14,291 nucleotides of DNA from CAZLAP01 sp964557715 (lineage in GTDB: Bacteria; Patescibacteriota; Minisyncoccia; Minisyncoccales; RBG-13-42-11): NCBI GenBank assembly GCA_964557715.1, contig CAZLAP010000015.1, positions 1-14,291 on the forward strand. The letters are read 5' to 3'. The number at the start of each line of letters is the position of its first letter. The stretch's first letter is position 1. The position numbers and the translations under genes were made by a program. Under the pieces are notes generated by a model, which was not told where the DNA came from, ran no database searches, and was given only the letters and a program-made list of their open reading frames with translations. Shown in pieces: positions 12,617 to 14,291 of this stretch.

Positions 12617-13357
12617 ATGGAGATTTTTATTAACGCTTTCAATGTAATTTTATATCAGCCGCTTTTTAACGCTTTGGTCTTTCTCTATGAATATTTGCCG
12701 GGCAATGATTTCGGCGTGGCAATAATCGCTTTAACTCTTATTATCAGAATTATTCTTTATCCTCTAACGCTGAAATCCGCGATAATACAAAAAAGATTTT
12801 CAGAGCTGCAGCCGAAAATTCAGGAAATTCAGCAAAAATACAAAAACGACAAAGAAAAGCAAGCTAAGGAAGTAATGAGTTTCTATCAAAAAGAAAAAGT
12901 TAATCCTTTCGGCGGCTGTTTCCCTTCTCTGTTGCAGTTGCCTATTTTAATTGCTCTTTTTTGGGTTTTTAAAAAAGGATTGGAACCGGAACAAATGAGT
13001 TTTCTTTACGGTTTTGTGCCTAACCCCGGACAAATTGATCCGACGTTTTTTAGTTTGTTTAATTTGGCTGAAACAAGCATTATTTTGGCCCTTTTCGCCG
13101 GCGCTTTTCAATTTTTTCAGACAAAAATGCTGATGCCAAAACAGAAAACAAAACCCCGGGGAGAAGGCCAAATGGCTCAATTCTCAAATTTAATGCAAAA
13201 ACAGATGGTTTATTTTTTTCCGGTTTTTACGATTTTTATTCTTTGGCGTCTGCCCGCAGCCATCGGTCTTTATTGGTCGGTTACCGCTCTTTTCTCAATT
13301 TTCCAGCAATATTTGATTGTTAAACATCATAAAGTTAATTCGGAGAAAAAAACTTAA
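12617..13357 (+). CDS. yidC: Membrane protein insertase YidC/OxaI family
   Basis: A 246-residue insertase that places membrane proteins into the bilayer alone or with SecYEG. The core GNDFGVAIIALTLIIRIILY carries the conserved Arg (residue 44) that makes the hydrophilic groove. A charged coiled hairpin (FSELQPKIQEIQQKYKNDKE) follows, then the NPFGGCFPSLLQLPILIALF segment, and about five membrane helices in all. It lacks the large periplasmic domain of the enterobacterial form and has a short, weakly charged tail (VKHHKVNSEKKT). I chose ATG at 12617 over an in-frame TTG at 12611. The khpB/jag start follows its stop after one base, so the two are tightly coupled. Confidence 0.94.
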   Translation: MEIFINAFNVILYQPLFNALVFLYEYLPGNDFGVAIIALTLIIRIILYPLTLKSAIIQKRFSELQPKIQEIQQKYKNDKEKQAKEVMSFYQKEKVNPFGGCFPSLLQLPILIALFWVFKKGLEPEQMSFLYGFVPNPGQIDPTFFSLFNLAETSIILALFAGAFQFFQTKMLMPKQKTKPRGEGQMAQFSNLMQKQMVYFFPVFTIFILWRLPAAIGLYWSVTALFSIFQQYLIVKHHKVNSEKKT

Positions 13358-13358
13358 A

Positions 13359-13838
13359 ATGTTTAATTCTATAAATATTAAAAAAATTAAAGAATTGATT
13401 AAAGAGTTTTTTCAAAAAGCCGCCCTTAGCGTGGAAGTTAAAATTATACAGGAAAAAGAAGAGGGAAAAAACGTGATTTCCATTAATCTGACAACCGGCG
13501 AGCCCCAAATTTTAATCGGCGAAAAGGGCCAAACTTTGCTTGAAATTCAACATTTGTTAAAAGCGGTTTTGAGAAAAAAGCTTATTCCTGAAGCTTTTTA
13601 CCTCAATCTTGATATAAACAATTACAAGCAAAAAAAGCGCGAGTATTTGAAAGAATTAGCTCGTTCTGCGGCCGATGAAGTTAATCTTAGCAAAAAGGAG
13701 AAAATTTTAGCTCCAATGCCAGCTTATGAAAGAAGGATTATTCATTTGGAATTGGCTGATAATCCAAATATAGAGACCGAAAGCATTGGCCAGGGGTTGG
13801 AAAGAAGGATTGTTGTTAGGCCTGCTTCCAAAGATTAA
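13359..13838 (+). CDS. khpB: KhpB/Jag RNA-binding protein (KH and R3H domains, no Jag_N)
   Basis: A 159-residue RNA-binding protein. A type II KH domain occupies about 24-85 with the GxxG loop as GEKG (54-57, LIGEKGQTLLEIQHLL). An R3H domain follows at about 95-155 with Arg125-x3-His129 in YERRIIHLEL and the end GLERRIVVRP. KhpB (also called Jag, EloR or SpoIIIJ-associated protein) is a global RNA chaperone linked to cell elongation in Gram-positives. Most versions carry an N-terminal Jag_N domain and are 200 residues or more. Here the ATG lies one base after the yidC stop, leaving no room for it. An upstream start at 13317 would overlap yidC by 41 nt and is less likely. Its stop overlaps that of the convergent membrane protein gene. 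Confidence 0.92.
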   Translation: MFNSINIKKIKELIKEFFQKAALSVEVKIIQEKEEGKNVISINLTTGEPQILIGEKGQTLLEIQHLLKAVLRKKLIPEAFYLNLDINNYKQKKREYLKELARSAADEVNLSKKEKILAPMPAYERRIIHLELADNPNIETESIGQGLERRIVVRPASKD

Positions 13839-14284
13839 TTATGCTTTAATTCTAAGTAAACAATTAAGATCCAAAGCGGCAAAAAACTGCTGGCGATTGG
13901 GAGAAGTTCAATAATAAAAGCTACTGGCCTTAACCATTTTAATCTTTTTGACCATTTCGTTAATTTGCTTAATCTTCCTCCGGCTTTTTTCGTGACTTTA
14001 ATGGCTCCGGAACGAAACCACATCCAGCCTCCGATAAAAATTAAGGCAAAAATATCAATACAAAAAGAGATTATTTGCCCTATAACAGGCAAAAACTCAA
14101 TTGCAAATTCGCCAACGTCAATAAAAACTGCCGCTACCAGCATTAAAATTCCTTCAGGGCTAATGAGGCCTCCCGACTTTCTTATTTTTTCAATTTCCAT
14201 CTCTTGTTTTTCTGCCATTTCTTCCATTTCTTCTTCCGCCTTTTCATTGTCAGTATCTTCCATTTCTTCATCAGTATCTTCCAT
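13835..14284 (-). CDS. Acidic-headed small membrane protein, unknown function (5' end may lie beyond window)
   Basis: The frame gives 149 residues from the first ATG, but stays open to the window edge, so the true start may lie outside. The N-terminal third is strongly acidic and likely helical or disordered (MEDTDEEMEDTDNEKAEEEM), with EEMEDTD repeated. It is followed by SPEGILMLVAAVFIDVGEF, a long hydrophobic region to about residue 90 (two helices), a basic cytoplasmic loop (KVTKKAGGRLSKLTKWSKRL, 96-115) and a last membrane segment (119-145). I do not recognise a family. The basic loop between helices and the acidic head suggest three membrane spans with the loop in the cytoplasm. It is convergent with khpB, their stop codons overlapping by 3-4 nt, and no terminator is seen between them. 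Confidence 0.65.
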   Translation of the reverse strand: MEDTDEEMEDTDNEKAEEEMEEMAEKQEMEIEKIRKSGGLISPEGILMLVAAVFIDVGEFAIEFLPVIGQIISFCIDIFALIFIGGWMWFRSGAIKVTKKAGGRLSKLTKWSKRLKWLRPVAFIIELLPIASSFLPLWILIVYLELKHN

Positions 14285-14291
14285 TTCTTCA
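14251..14291. repeat. 21-bp tandem repeat encoding EEMEDTD
   Basis: CAGTATCTTCCATTTCTTCA occurs twice without mismatch (14251-14270 and 14272-14291) in a 21-bp period, and the second copy reaches the window edge. On the minus strand it encodes the heptapeptide EEMEDTD in frame with the acidic membrane protein. More copies may follow outside the window. Confidence 0.85.

Noticed and set aside
11830..12642. 270-residue minus-strand frame
   Set aside because: It covers rpmH, rnpA and yidD, all firmly recognised on the plus strand; its composition is that of a shadow of Lys-rich genes.
13317..13358. Upstream ATG extension of khpB
   Set aside because: It would overlap yidC by 41 nt and adds a Lys-rich segment unlike any Jag N-terminus. 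The ATG at 13359 fits the tight operon.

Overview
The window is AT-rich, densely coded DNA that looks like a member of the Candidate Phyla Radiation (Patescibacteria), most likely a Parcubacteria-type lineage. The signs are compact versions of conserved proteins (YebC, the PilB/GspE ATPase, KhpB/Jag, YidC), a stand-alone 5'-3' exonuclease instead of a full DNA polymerase I, a ComEA-like competence protein, and start codons with almost no Shine-Dalgarno sequence. TGA ends rpmH and rnpA, so the code is the ordinary bacterial one and not the UGA=Gly code of Gracilibacteria/SR1. Taxonomy is inferred from sequence character alone.

Regions from left to right. (1) Positions 1-2194, minus strand: tsaE, a stand-alone 5'-3' exonuclease and the N-terminal seven-helix sensor of a probable histidine kinase that runs off the left edge. 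(2) Positions 2248-5141, plus strand: a short PilB/GspE ATPase, a strongly structured 145-nt intergenic element, a ComEA-like DNA-binding protein, a shortened YebC, and a small unrecognised protein resembling the PD-(D/E)XK fold. (3) Positions 5145-5531: a self-contained unit with a near-consensus promoter, a structured leader, a 72-residue Glu-Thr-Pro repeat protein and a bidirectional terminator shared with tyrS. (4) tyrS (minus) and a class A penicillin-binding protein (plus) diverge around a 16-bp-arm palindrome. The penicillin-binding protein, and perhaps tyrS, appear to be transcribed without a leader. (5) Positions 8908-13838 form a classical chromosomal origin neighbourhood: dnaA and dnaN on the minus strand, and rpmH-rnpA-yidD-yidC-khpB on the plus strand. 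The dnaA-dnaN spacer has a perfect DnaA box, a near-perfect one and an AT-rich repeated unwinding region, so it is the likely oriC. (6) The right edge holds an acidic membrane protein with heptad repeats.

The right half combines replication initiation (DnaA, sliding clamp) with RNase P protein, ribosomal protein bL34 and the YidD/YidC/KhpB membrane-insertion and RNA-binding cluster, an arrangement kept across bacteria. The left half combines tRNA modification (TsaE), DNA repair or primer removal (exonuclease), signalling, and two genes of the type IV pilus/DNA-uptake type. Nothing looks like a phage, transposon or defence island. The features least explained by known families are the structured element at 3576-3721, the ETP-repeat gene unit and the 106-residue nuclease-fold-like protein.
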